Part shown: positions 9,576-23,060 of the stretch, piece after piece | Position numbering within the stretch: the first letter of the stretch is position 1 | How the letters are laid out: each line of letters starts with the position of its first letter | From: Bacillus gaemokensis | GTDB lineage: Bacteria > Bacillota > Bacilli > Bacillales > Bacillaceae_G | Length of the DNA stretch: 64,000 nucleotides | Assembly (NCBI RefSeq): GCF_001590835.1 | Contig: NZ_LTAQ01000012.1 | Span: forward strand, 341,169 to 405,168 | Direction: 5' to 3' | Program-made: the position numbers and the translations under genes | Notes under the pieces: model-generated | What the model was told of the DNA's origin: nothing | Seen by the model: only the letters and a program-made list of their open reading frames with translations | The model's database searches: none

Positions 9576-9782
9576 CTAAAATCCTTTATATTGTGGTTCT
9601 TCTAGTTCTAATACTGAAATCCGTTTCTTTAGGTCAGCAACTACACTGTCCATTTCTAACATACATTCATGAAAAACGCGTTTTGCTTCCTCGTCAGCAG
9701 CGTTTTGTGAAAGGGTGCTTAAGCTTGCCTGGGCTCCCTTCAAACTAGCAAGACACGTTTTGACACTAGCGACAACCGTCAT
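9576..9782 (-). CDS. DUF1657 small protein (second copy)
   Basis: A 68-residue soluble, helical protein beginning MTVVASVKTCLASLKGAQASL. It is clearly related to the DUF1657 protein at the head of the operon and to the C-terminus of the adjacent DUF421 protein. DUF1657 genes are characteristic of spoVA2-type operons; their molecular role is unknown to me. GAGGTG precedes the ATG. It sits 11 nt after spoVAEb and 21 nt before the 2Duf gene, so it is co-transcribed. Confidence 0.85.
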   Translation of the reverse strand: MTVVASVKTCLASLKGAQASLSTLSQNAADEEAKRVFHECMLEMDSVVADLKKRISVLELEEPQYKGF

Positions 9783-9793
9783 GAAAACACCTC

Positions 9794-10144
9794 TTATCCT
9801 TTTGGTTTAAATAATAAAGCGCCGATGAATCCGAAGATAACGGCTGCCGAAACACCAGCACTCGTTACTTTAAACATACCTGTTATCACACCGACGATTC
9901 CGTGTTTTGCTGCTTCGGCCATGGCTCCGTGAACAAGAGCGTTTCCGAAACTTGTAATGGGAACTGTTGCACCAGCACCTGCAAAATCAATTAAAGGCTC
10001 GTACAGACCGAATCCATCTAGTATTGCACCAGTAACAACGAGCGTTGCCATTGTGTGAGCGGGCGTGAGCTTACCAACGTCAAACATAAGTTGCCCGATT
10101 ACGCAGATAAGTCCACCGACGACAAAAGCCCAGAAAAAAATCAT
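9794..10144 (-). CDS. spoVAEb: Stage V sporulation protein AE (SpoVAEb)
   Basis: A 116-residue membrane protein with about four hydrophobic segments, of the SpoVAE/SpoVAC family. SpoVA proteins form the channel that moves dipicolinic acid into the forespore and releases it at germination. The start overlaps the spoVAD stop by 4 nt (ATGA), indicating translational coupling. Family membership is clear from [18 protein letters not shown] near residues 55-72. Confidence 0.92.
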   Translation of the reverse strand: MIFFWAFVVGGLICVIGQLMFDVGKLTPAHTMATLVVTGAILDGFGLYEPLIDFAGAGATVPITSFGNALVHGAMAEAAKHGIVGVITGMFKVTSAGVSAAVIFGFIGALLFKPKG

Positions 10145-11157
10145 TGCCCTACACCTCCAAATTCAATCGATACGGCATGAGCGATGCACGGAATAGACTC
10201 ATCTTGCTGGAATGTAAGAGGGGATAGTAAAGCGCCTGTTGCCACCACAAGCATCTTTTTGAATTCACCTTTCTTCATTCTGTTCAATAAATGCCCGTAT
10301 ACGACCGTTGCTGAACAACCTGGGCCACTTGCGCCAGCTAATACAGGTTGTCCCTCTCTATAAATAAGTAATCCACAGTCTTGGAACTGTTCGCTTGTTA
10401 CTTTGGTTCCGTGCTTATGCAGTAAATCATAGGCAATCTCACGTCCGACATGGCCAAGGTCACCTGTTACAATTAAGTCATAGTAGGATATATCAAGTTG
10501 TCTTTCTCTTAAATGTGCTTCAATTGTATCGACAGCTGCAGGCGCCATTGCACCTCCCATGTTAAATGGATCTGTTAAGCCCATATCAATAACTCGACCA
10601 ATCGTCGCTGATGTAACACGTGGGCCTTCTCCTTGATCACTCAAAAGGGCGGCGCCAGCTCCGGTGACAGTCCATTGAGCGGTAGGTGGTTTTTGTCCAC
10701 CGTATTCAGTAGGATAGCGGAATTGTTTTTCAACAGCAGTATTGTGACTTGATGCACCGGTTAATAAATATTTTGCACCTTTTGCATTTACAATACTTGC
10801 ACCGAGGGCAAGGCCTTCCATCGAGGTAGAACAAGCACCAAATAATCCAATATAGGGAGCGCCGAGTGTGCGGCAAGCAAAGCTAGAGGGAGTGATTTGA
10901 TTGATTAAGTCTCCCGCTAAAATGAATTGAATATCTTCTTTTCGGAGCTTGGCTTTTTCAGTTGCGCGACTGCAGGCCTCTTCAAATAAAACTTTATGTG
11001 CTTTTTCATAAGAATCTTGTCCGAGCCACAAGTCTTCATGAAGGGCGTCAAAATCTTCAGGGATTTTGCCATTTGCTTCAAATGGTCCACCGATAACACC
11101 CGTTGAAATGATGACCGGTTTATTTTCAAATACCCATGTTCGGTGTCCTTGTAACAT
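10141..11157 (-). CDS. spoVAD: Stage V sporulation protein AD (SpoVAD)
   Basis: A 338-residue thiolase-fold protein with the segment [18 protein letters not shown] around a conserved cysteine near residue 110. SpoVAD binds dipicolinic acid and works with the SpoVA membrane subunits in its uptake and release. The start codon directly follows the spoVAC stop, and the end overlaps spoVAEb by 4 nt. Expression is expected in the forespore under sigma-G, though I do not see a clear sigma-G promoter. Confidence 0.95.
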   Translation of the reverse strand: MLQGHRTWVFENKPVIISTGVIGGPFEANGKIPEDFDALHEDLWLGQDSYEKAHKVLFEEACSRATEKAKLRKEDIQFILAGDLINQITPSSFACRTLGAPYIGLFGACSTSMEGLALGASIVNAKGAKYLLTGASSHNTAVEKQFRYPTEYGGQKPPTAQWTVTGAGAALLSDQGEGPRVTSATIGRVIDMGLTDPFNMGGAMAPAAVDTIEAHLRERQLDISYYDLIVTGDLGHVGREIAYDLLHKHGTKVTSEQFQDCGLLIYREGQPVLAGASGPGCSATVVYGHLLNRMKKGEFKKMLVVATGALLSPLTFQQDESIPCIAHAVSIEFGGVGQ

Positions 11158-11634
11158 TTACAGTCCTCCCCATTGGATGAGAATAGTTTTGATAAGACCG
11201 ATAACAAAAGCGGCAAATACACCAAATAAAATAACGGATCCCGCTAATTTAAACATGTTGCCACCTACTCCAAGGACAAAGCCTTCTGTCTTGTGTTCAA
11301 TACAAGCTGATATAACGGAATTTCCAAATCCGGTAACAGGTACCGCTGTACCAGCACCTCCAAATTGTGCGAGACGATCATATACACCAAATCCCGTAAG
11401 TAGCATAGAAATAAAAATCAATGTTGCTACTGTAGGATTTCCTGCTGAACGCTCTGTAAAATCAAAGTATGTGATGTAGAAAGTGGAAATAAGTTGACCG
11501 ATTAAACAAATGAAACCACCTACAAAAAAAGCTTTTATGCAATTTTTTAAAACGGGTCGCTTCGGTTCGCGTTGTTGTTCGAATTTTTTATATTCTTGTT
11601 GTACTGGTGTTAAATCTTTATCTTGACTTGGCAT
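11158..11634 (-). CDS. spoVAC: Stage V sporulation protein AC (SpoVAC)
   Basis: A 158-residue membrane protein with a charged N-terminus and about four membrane segments from residue 30. The motif GAGTAVPVTGFGNSVISACIE (residues ~92-112) is shared with SpoVAEb. SpoVAC is thought to be the mechanosensitive subunit of the dipicolinate channel. It lies 34 nt after the lipoprotein gene and is contiguous with spoVAD. Confidence 0.94.
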   Translation of the reverse strand: MPSQDKDLTPVQQEYKKFEQQREPKRPVLKNCIKAFFVGGFICLIGQLISTFYITYFDFTERSAGNPTVATLIFISMLLTGFGVYDRLAQFGGAGTAVPVTGFGNSVISACIEHKTEGFVLGVGGNMFKLAGSVILFGVFAAFVIGLIKTILIQWGGL

Positions 11635-11668
11635 GTGAATCCTTCCTTTTCCTTTAGAGAACGTATAA

Positions 11669-12166
11669 TTAAGTATTAGAGTTCATTTCTGAGCGAATGG
11701 TTTTTAATTGTTTGTTAATTTGTTCTTTGTTTGCTTCTTTTTTCTTGATTTTGTTTTCCAGTTTATCTAATAGCATAAAAATTTTTTGATCAGTACTTAT
11801 ATGGATATCGAAAGTTGGATTTTCGTCTTCCAATTGTTTTTTTATTTTTTTTCGTAATGGTTTTAACTGAAACCTTTCATGATGTTCAGGTTTGACAGCT
11901 AAGTAAAGGTCTGTGTTCGAATTAACAGCTCTGACTTCTAGTATTTCTTCCATGGCAAGTATCTTTTTTTTCGCTTCATGTGCTATAGATTGATTAAAAG
12001 ATTCCTCCATACTTACCTTCGTTAACTTAGGTTCCTTTTTTTTCTCTGTTTTTTTATGTGTTTCTTGTTTCACTTCTTTATCTAAAGGACTAGTACATCC
12101 TGTTATTAAACCTAGTAGAAGCACGAATAACACAGTAATTGTGCTTAATTTTCGCATCAAAATCAT
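11669..12166 (-). CDS. Sporulation lipoprotein, YhcN/YlaJ family
   Basis: A 165-residue predicted lipoprotein: a hydrophobic signal (TVLFVLLLGLITGC) ends in a lipobox cysteine near residue 24, followed by a lysine-rich linker and a YhcN/YlaJ-type domain. Members are found in the spore inner membrane. Position upstream of spoVAC is standard for spoVA2 operons. Two starts are possible, ATG 12166 or the ATG 9 nt downstream; the ribosome binding site (AGGAATGGA) does not settle this. Confidence 0.87.
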   Translation of the reverse strand: MILMRKLSTITVLFVLLLGLITGCTSPLDKEVKQETHKKTEKKKEPKLTKVSMEESFNQSIAHEAKKKILAMEEILEVRAVNSNTDLYLAVKPEHHERFQLKPLRKKIKKQLEDENPTFDIHISTDQKIFMLLDKLENKIKKKEANKEQINKQLKTIRSEMNSNT

Positions 12167-12195
12167 TCCATTCCTATTGCTTTATGTAATTCGAG

Positions 12196-12230
12196 TGAAA
12201 AAGGATGATATGGAATCATCCTTTTTCTGT
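12196..12230 (-). terminator. Symmetric hairpin between the first DUF1657 gene and the lipoprotein gene
   Basis: AAAAAGGATGAT pairs with ATCATCCTTTTT over a short loop. The stem is flanked by A/T runs that are part of the pairing, so it could partially terminate or protect the upstream small transcript. Confidence 0.6.
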
Positions 12231-12272
12231 TTCTCAAAAAGTGTGTACCATCAGACGGAATAGTACGTTCAC

Positions 12273-12479
12273 TTATTGTTGTCCGTATTGAGGCTCTTCT
12301 TGCTGAACTTCTTCAACACGTGGGTTTAAAGTATCGATAATAGATTGTGTTTGTTGCGCAGCTGTTTGGAAAAGTTGTTTTGCTTGTTGGTTATCCGTAT
12401 CAAGGGCGAATCCCTCTAAGCTTGCTTGTGCACTTTTTAATCCAGAAACAGTTTGCTTTAATTTTGTAATCACAGTCAT
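12273..12479 (-). CDS. DUF1657 small protein (first gene of the spoVA2 operon)
   Basis: A 68-residue protein beginning MTVITKLKQTVSGLKSAQAS and ending in a Gln/Glu-rich tail. I start it at the ATG at 12479 because AAAGGAGG lies 9 nt upstream; a longer frame starting at 12506 would place that site inside the gene. It is homologous to the second DUF1657 protein and to the C-terminus of the 2Duf protein, so this operon carries three DUF1657 units. A hairpin separates it from the lipoprotein gene, so it may be made in excess of the other products. Confidence 0.85.
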   Translation of the reverse strand: MTVITKLKQTVSGLKSAQASLEGFALDTDNQQAKQLFQTAAQQTQSIIDTLNPRVEEVQQEEPQYGQQ

Positions 12480-12605
12480 TGAATAAAGCCTCCTTTGGAA
12501 TATCAATTCAAAGATTATGATTTGTAAATAGGGGCGAAAATATGATTTCCAAATATAGGTTTGTTTCTTTAGAAATAAAAGAATGTAGCAGTGTGGATAA
12601 ATAAA

Positions 12606-12656
12606 AAACAGAGGGATAATGACGTTTTTTATACGTCATTATCCCTCTGTTTTTTT
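12606..12656. terminator. Long bidirectional hairpin between converging or adjacent units
   Basis: AACAGAGGGATAATGACG pairs perfectly with CGTCATTATCCCTCTGTT. T runs on both strands let it act for the minus-strand gene whose stop codon lies inside the stem. Confidence 0.85.
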
Positions 12657-12833
12657 ATAAGAGTGCTTTGTCTCACTGACGATAACCCATCCAATAAGAA
12701 CTAATAGTGCCGCAAATATTTTGATACAAAATTTGTATGTATAAGCTAAATTTTGAAGATAAAGGGCTACAAAAATATAAATAGCAACACCTACGATTGC
12801 AAGAATTAGTCCTTTATATTTGTGTAAAAACAT
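12639..12833 (-). CDS. Small two-helix membrane protein
   Basis: A 64-residue protein with two hydrophobic stretches (residues ~8-26 and ~36-54) and a charged C-terminus. AAGGAG precedes the ATG. I do not recognise the family. It is a single-gene unit: the spoVA2 operon lies downstream past a strong hairpin and the tRNA gene is divergent. Size and location near spore genes make a spore-membrane role possible, but nothing in the sequence proves it. Confidence 0.7.
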   Translation of the reverse strand: MFLHKYKGLILAIVGVAIYIFVALYLQNLAYTYKFCIKIFAALLVLIGWVIVSETKHSYKKTEG

Positions 12834-12970
12834 TTAGGAGCTCCTTTTTAATGTGGTAAAATTCCCCCTTTTATTCATAATATAGGATTTTTGGATTTGG
12901 AGGAAGGTTGTATGCTGAAACTTGTATGATCCTGTTAAAGTGTAAGCGTGCTTTTTTTACATCATAGTAG

Positions 12971-12999
12971 TTGCGTACATTGACATAAGAAGATATAAT
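12971..12999 (+). promoter_or_regulatory. Promoter of tRNA-Arg
   Basis: TTGCGT at 12971-12976, 17-nt spacer, TATAAT at 12994-12999, about 19 nt before the mature tRNA 5' end. Confidence 0.65.
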
Positions 13000-13017
13000 T
13001 ACCAATATATCATTCAT

Positions 13018-13093
13018 GCGCCCATAGCTCAGTCGGATAGAGCGGTGGTTTCCGGTACCACGTCTGTCGGGGGTTCGAATCCCTCTGGGCGCG
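13018..13093 (+). tRNA. tRNA-Arg (anticodon CCG)
   Basis: Full cloverleaf: acceptor GCGCCCA/TGGGCGC, D stem GCTC/GAGC, anticodon stem GTGGT/ACCAC with loop TTCCGGT, and T arm GGGTTCGAATCCC-like. Anticodon CCG reads the rare codon CGG. CCA is not encoded. A terminator follows directly. Confidence 0.95.
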
Positions 13094-13097
13094 TTGA

Positions 13098-13135
13098 AAA
13101 GTCCTAACTTACATTTGTAAGTTAGGACTTTTTAT
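13098..13135 (+). terminator. Terminator of tRNA-Arg
   Basis: AAGTCCTAACTTAC pairs with GTAAGTTAGGACTT, followed by TTTATTTT. Confidence 0.9.
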
Positions 13136-13303
13136 TTTATCCCGCTATTTGTGAACGGTAAGACCCATGTGCTTAAAATTTCACTTTATATCGACCGCTT
13201 CTCGCTATATATCGGCGATTTTTGCAATATATCGACTGCTTCTCATCATATATCGGTGATTCGACACAACATATCGACCGTTCGACAATATACAACACAT
13301 TCA
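13132..13303 (-). repeat. Dispersed repeat A, copy 2 (inverted relative to copy 1)
   Basis: Read on the minus strand it follows copy 1 almost base for base through the ~21-nt CGGTCGATAT units and the GCGGGATAAAA tail. The tail again abuts a terminator hairpin, here that of the tRNA. Confidence 0.8.
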
Positions 13304-13309
13304 CATTAA

Positions 13310-13447
13310 GAATTCCTTGCCGCATCAATGATTGTGCTACTTGTTAGCATTAGCCTTATTGCTTTATTCGCAGCGAAAGTATATCCGAAAGGTGTATTGC
13401 GTAGTGGAAAGAGTCTTAAGTTTAGTCAGCTATTAAGAAATAATTAA
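13310..13447 (+). pseudogene. C-terminal remnant of an ABC-2 type transporter permease
   Basis: About 45 codons read EFLAASMIVLLVSI, then a hydrophobic stretch and KVYPKGVLRSGKSL before a stop. This resembles the C-terminus of NatB/YhaP-type ABC permeases. It starts abruptly after a stop codon a few bases from the end of repeat A, with no ribosome binding site, so the rest of the gene is gone. The family call rests on a short segment. Confidence 0.55.
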
Positions 13448-13450
13448 AAA

Positions 13451-13490
13451 AGAGAAGGTAGGATTCAGTTCTACCTTCTCTTTTTATTTT
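13451..13490 (+). terminator. Terminator after the permease remnant
   Basis: AGAGAAGGTAG pairs with CTACCTTCTCT, followed by TTTTATTTTT. A retained terminator supports the idea of a gene that was once complete. Confidence 0.8.
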
Positions 13491-13548
13491 TTTCTTGTTA
13501 TATCTAGTTATAAGATTTACTATTAGTATGTGGTAATAAAAACGATTG

Positions 13549-13925
13549 TTCTATGTATCCATTTTGATTTTCAAGCGTATAAGTCGCTGCTATGAAAATA
13601 AAAGAAGATTTCCACTCGTTCTCTCTTTTTGTTTTCACTTAGCATGGGGCAGGAAAAGGAACTAACCGCTTCTATGCATGGTCGGATGCTCTCTTCCATC
13701 AAAAAAGAAAGGTCTTATGTCGGTTTTGCAATTTGTACGTATATAAGCTACTGCTATGAAAACAAAAGGAGATCTCCACTCATTTCCTCCTTTTATTTTC
13801 GCTTGGCATGGGGCTAAAAAAGGAACTGACCGCTTCTATGCATGATCGGATGCTCTCTTCCACCTAAAAAGAAAGGTCTTAGGTCAGTTCTTCAATTTGC
13901 ATTTATATATTTTTTATTGTTTTCT
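13549..13925 (+). repeat. Dispersed repeat B: two tandem copies of about 190 bp
   Basis: The second half repeats the first: both carry CTGCTATGAAAA, AGATxTCCACTC, GCATGGGGC, CGCTTCTATGCATG and GGATGCTCTCTTCCA in order. In the second copy AAGGAACTGACC pairs with GGTCAGTTCTT. An inverted third copy lies at 25415-25612. A short open frame across it is not a gene. Confidence 0.8.
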
Positions 13926-14065
13926 TTCAATATTATTCATTTTTCGGTTGTAAGATGTAAATTTCATTAATACATATAAATTAATAATATTTTGGAATGG
14001 GTATCTGCGTTAGGATTCTCCTTTTAACAAACTTATTGTACAATAGAAACAAGGGGGAGATTAGT

Positions 14066-15373
14066 TTGAAGGCAAGTCTTTTACAAGAACAAAGCTTACG
14101 TTTGGCAATGACACAAGAGTTAAGACAAGCGATTACAATGCTCCAATATAACGTACAGGAGTTAACGGAGTTTTTGTATGAGCAATCGTTAGAGAATCCC
14201 CTTATTGAGTTAGGTGGCTTTGAGAGGGAGAAGAAAAAGAGCTCAAGTAAAAGTACAAGTACAAGCAAACAAGTCGACAATCAAATGGAAATTTACAGTG
14301 TGGATTCGACAACGATTCAGCAACATTTATTAGATCAAATACAGTATTATAAAATAGATGAAGAAAAGCGGAAAATGGCTTCTTTCATCATTATGAACAT
14401 GGATGAGAATGGGTATTTACAAGAAACGGATGAAGAATTAGCAGAACTACTTGCAGCACCTATTGACGTAGTAGAATACTCTATAGGAATTGTTCAGTCA
14501 TTAGAACCAGCAGGGGTGGGAGCGCGCAATATTCAGGAGTGTCTATCACTTCAATTGAAGCGCTTACAAAAAAGAAATGTACTTTCAGAAATGATTGTGG
14601 ATGAACATTTCGCATATTTTGTTAAGAAAGATTGGCGGAAGCTTGTTCATGTTATGAAATGTAGCAATGAGGAATTACAATCAGCTGTTGATTGCATTAC
14701 ATCGTTACAGCCAAAACCAGGGCTTGCGTTTTCTTCTGAAAAACCGCTTTATATTGTTCCTGATATGGCTGTAAAAAAAGATGGTGATCGCCTCGTTTTA
14801 CAAATGAATGAACGTAACATGCCAAGAATTGAAATTCATTCAGAATATAGCGCGCTTCTTCATACTAGTGAAAGTGAAGTGGCTTCCTATGTATCTGAGA
14901 AGTATCAGCATGTGCAGTGGATTATGCGTAGTTTGAAGCAACGAAAACAAACGCTGCTGCAAGTGATGGCAATTATTATGGAAAAGCAACGTGATTTCTT
15001 TTGGAAAGGTCCAGAGTATTTAAAACCGCTCGCTTTAAAAGAAGTAGCAGAGGAACTAAGTGTACATGAGTCTACAATTAGCCGTGCTACACGTAATAAA
15101 TATGTACAAACGCCGCATGGGTTGTTTGAAATGAAAGCATTTTTTAGTAACGCAGTGGTTACAATGGAAGATGAAGCTGTTTCTACAAAGCGTGTAAAAC
15201 AATTCATTCAAACATTTGTAGAACAAGAGAATAAGAAAAAACCACTTTCAGATCAAAAAATTTCAAAATTGTTAGAAGAAGAGCATGAAATCGTTATTTC
15301 ACGAAGAACAGTTGCGAAATATCGAGAACAGCTGCATATTCCTGCTTCATCTCTTCGAAAAACAATTAGTTAG
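14066..15373 (+). CDS. rpoN: RNA polymerase sigma-54 factor (SigL/RpoN)
   Basis: A 435-residue sigma-54, which needs an enhancer-binding ATPase to open promoters at -24/-12 sites. The glutamine- and leucine-rich activator-interacting region is at the N-terminus (TQELRQAITMLQYN), the core-binding domain is central, and the RpoN box (ISRRTVAKYREQLHIPAS) is near the C-terminus. Start is the TTG at 14066, 7 nt after GGGGGA, which gives a length equal to B. subtilis SigL (436). An upstream in-frame ATG has no ribosome binding site. The next gene starts 9 nt after its stop. Confidence 0.95.
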   Translation: MKASLLQEQSLRLAMTQELRQAITMLQYNVQELTEFLYEQSLENPLIELGGFEREKKKSSSKSTSTSKQVDNQMEIYSVDSTTIQQHLLDQIQYYKIDEEKRKMASFIIMNMDENGYLQETDEELAELLAAPIDVVEYSIGIVQSLEPAGVGARNIQECLSLQLKRLQKRNVLSEMIVDEHFAYFVKKDWRKLVHVMKCSNEELQSAVDCITSLQPKPGLAFSSEKPLYIVPDMAVKKDGDRLVLQMNERNMPRIEIHSEYSALLHTSESEVASYVSEKYQHVQWIMRSLKQRKQTLLQVMAIIMEKQRDFFWKGPEYLKPLALKEVAEELSVHESTISRATRNKYVQTPHGLFEMKAFFSNAVVTMEDEAVSTKRVKQFIQTFVEQENKKKPLSDQKISKLLEEEHEIVISRRTVAKYREQLHIPASSLRKTIS

Positions 15374-15382
15374 GTGAAAAAT

Positions 15383-15628
15383 ATGAAGGTTGTTTTATAT
15401 TCTAAAAAAGATTGTGGTCTTTGCGTGAAAGCAAAACAGATTCTGAAAGAAGTGCAACATGTATATTCTTTTGAAATCGAGGAAATAGATATATATGAAG
15501 ATGATGAACTTTTAGAAAAGTACCAGATTATGATTCCTGTTGTGGAAATTGACGGAAGTCAGGCGGAATGCGGTGTCATTCACAAAGATGTCATAATAAA
15601 CTATATAAAGAATACAGTTAAGAGTTGA
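15383..15628 (+). CDS. Glutaredoxin/thioredoxin-fold small protein
   Basis: An 81-residue thioredoxin-fold protein with the redox motif CGLC near residues 12-15 and the cis-proline segment MIPVVEIDG near 50-58. It is probably a thiol-disulfide exchanger of the glutaredoxin-like family found just upstream of cggR in this group. Start is the ATG at 15383, 6 nt after AGGTG. It appears co-transcribed with rpoN, and the cggR promoter overlaps its stop codon. Confidence 0.85.
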   Translation: MKVVLYSKKDCGLCVKAKQILKEVQHVYSFEIEEIDIYEDDELLEKYQIMIPVVEIDGSQAECGVIHKDVIINYIKNTVKS

Positions 15629-15653
15629 ATAAGTTTCTATCTCCTGTTACAAT
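15625..15653 (+). promoter_or_regulatory. sigma-A promoter of the cggR-gapA operon
   Basis: TTGAAT at 15625-15630, 17-nt spacer, TACAAT at 15648-15653, followed downstream by the CggR operator. Confidence 0.7.
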
Positions 15654-15680
15654 AATACACGTAGCAGGGATTATTTTTTT
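15643..15680 (+). terminator. Weak terminator of the rpoN unit
   Basis: CCTGTTAC pairs with GTAGCAGG (one G-T pair), then TTATTTTTTT. It overlaps the cggR -10, so the two signals share bases. Confidence 0.55.
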
Positions 15681-15688
15681 AAACTATG

Positions 15689-15724
15689 TGGGACACAAAA
15701 TGTCACTACGGGACATAGAATGAC
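15689..15724 (+). promoter_or_regulatory. CggR operator
   Basis: Two direct repeats: GGGAC-N6-TGTC, 4 nt, CGGGAC-N6-TGAC. This matches the B. subtilis CggR operator layout (CGGGACN6TGTCN4CGGGACN6TGTC). Its position between promoter and gene fits a roadblock mechanism relieved by fructose-1,6-bisphosphate. Confidence 0.88.
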
Positions 15725-15763
15725 CATATAGGGAAATGAACCAATGTAGTGAGGAGAAAAGAT

Positions 15764-16792
15764 ATGCGCTCGTGGATTCAGAATACGAAAAAATTATTAC
15801 CTGATCTGCTACCTGTTATGCAAACAAGAATGCAAATTCTTCAGCACATTAGGCTCATGCAGCCGATTGGAAGAAGAAACTTATCTGCAAGTCTTGGTAT
15901 GACAGAACGAGTATTGCGAAGTGAAGTGCAAGTTTTGAAAGAACAAAACTTAGTTCACGTCGCCTCTTCTGGAATGACATTAACAGAAGAAGGAACAGCT
16001 TTGGTTCTTGCTTTGGAAGACTTTATGAAAGAAATTTCCGGGTTAAAGGTTTTAGAAAAACAACTTAAGGAAACATTAGACTTGGATGAAGTTTTCGTTG
16101 TCCCTGGTGATAGTGATGTTTCACCTTGGGTCAAACTGGAGATGGGCCGCGCTTGTGTTACTTGTATAAAAGACCGTCTGACAGCGAATAATATCGTTGC
16201 TGTGGCTGGAGGAACAACGCTAGCTGCTGCTGCGGACATGATGCAACTAGATTGCAAAGATTTACATATGCTATTTGTCCCAGCACGTGGTGGAATTGGA
16301 GAAGGTGTTGAGTTAGAAGCCAATACCATTTGTGCAAAAATGGCACAAAATACGATGAGTAATTATCGCTTATTGTATGTTCCAGATCATGTAAGTAGCG
16401 AAGCATATGCGTCCATTGTGACAGAACCTTCCGTGAAAGAAATTCTTGAGTTGATTCGATCTTCCAATATCGTCATTCATGGAATTGGTGATGCATTAAC
16501 AATGGCACGTCGCAGAAGTACTTCAGAAGCAGATTGGATGAAAATTAAAGCAAATGAAGCAGTAGGCGAAGCTTTCGGATATTACTTCAATGAACAAGGT
16601 AATGTCGTTCATAAAGTACAAACAGTTGGTATGCAACTTGAAGATTTACAACATGTATCTCACGTTGTTGCAGTCGCTGGTGGTTCTTCAAAAGCAAAAG
16701 CAATACAGGCTGTAATTAAACAAGGGCATACTTCAATTCTGATTACAGATGAAGGTGCAGCAAAACAGTTAACAAAGGGTATTACCCTTTAA
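15764..16792 (+). CDS. cggR: Central glycolytic genes repressor
   Basis: A 342-residue SorC/DeoR-type repressor. An N-terminal winged helix-turn-helix (RRNLSASLGMTERVLRSEV, residues ~38-56) precedes a sugar-binding domain with VAVAGGTTLAAAADMM and VHGIGDA. It represses the gap-pgk-tpi-pgm-eno operon unless fructose-1,6-bisphosphate is bound. Start is the ATG at 15764 after GTGAGGAG. gapA follows 26 nt later with its own AAGGAGG. Confidence 0.96.
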   Translation: MRSWIQNTKKLLPDLLPVMQTRMQILQHIRLMQPIGRRNLSASLGMTERVLRSEVQVLKEQNLVHVASSGMTLTEEGTALVLALEDFMKEISGLKVLEKQLKETLDLDEVFVVPGDSDVSPWVKLEMGRACVTCIKDRLTANNIVAVAGGTTLAAAADMMQLDCKDLHMLFVPARGGIGEGVELEANTICAKMAQNTMSNYRLLYVPDHVSSEAYASIVTEPSVKEILELIRSSNIVIHGIGDALTMARRRSTSEADWMKIKANEAVGEAFGYYFNEQGNVVHKVQTVGMQLEDLQHVSHVVAVAGGSSKAKAIQAVIKQGHTSILITDEGAAKQLTKGITL

Positions 16793-16797
16793 TATAA

Positions 16798-17823
<1,026 letters not shown>

Positions 17824-17854
17824 TTCTTAAGTTTATAAGTTATCAATGACAAAA

Positions 17855-17896
17855 CGAGGGAGAGGGTTTGTTCCCTCTCTCTCTTCTTTCGTTTTA
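17855..17896 (+). terminator. Attenuating hairpin between gapA and pgk
   Basis: GAGGGAGAGGG pairs with CCCTCTCTCTC (one mismatch), followed by a moderately T-rich tail. It probably lowers downstream expression relative to gapA rather than ending all transcripts. Confidence 0.65.
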
Positions 17897-17959
17897 GAAG
17901 CAAATGTGATAAGCTTTTGAATGGGTTTTGTCAATCCTAACTAGTCGGAGGGAAATCCA

Positions 17960-21458
<3,499 letters not shown>

Positions 21459-21475
21459 TATAATTACGTATATAA

Positions 21476-22783
<1,308 letters not shown>

Positions 22784-22798
22784 TTGTAGAAAATAAAG

Positions 22799-22835
22799 GC
22801 AGACCGTGAGAAATCACGGTCTGTTTTTTTGTTTT
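22799..22835 (+). terminator. Terminator of the glycolytic operon
   Basis: CAGACCGTGA pairs with TCACGGTCTG, followed by seven T. Confidence 0.92.
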
Positions 22836-22987
22836 GTTTCTTTTCTAGAATAGTAAATCCTAAAATTCAGAAAATATAAACTTTTTATATTAGGTCAATG
22901 TTTTTGACGTAAATTTAACTCAGAAACGCAGTCATATCAAGGGTGTAAGCGTGTAACATATGCGATTTTCTTTGTCAAGTTGATAAA

Positions 22988-23016
22988 TTGCAGGTTTTTA
23001 CAATTTATACTATGAT
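22988..23016 (+). promoter_or_regulatory. Likely promoter of cidAB
   Basis: TTGCAG at 22988-22993, 17-nt spacer, TATGAT at 23011-23016, about 45 nt before the cidA start. Confidence 0.5.
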
Positions 23017-23060
23017 AAAGATATAAATAGAAGATCGTATAAACATGAGGGATGATGAAC

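Noticed and set aside
12481-12600. sigma-G promoter for the spoVA2 operon
   Set aside because: CATAATC and CATATTT resemble -10 elements, but no -35 of the expected form lies at 17-18 nt, so the call is not supported.
12912-12932. Five-codon frame MLKLV with a GGAGGAAGG site before tRNA-Arg
   Set aside because: Too short to be supported, and the gap before the tRNA has no other coding signal.
13629-13817. 62-codon frame upstream of rpoN
   Set aside because: It spans the junction of the two repeat B copies and has no ribosome binding site.
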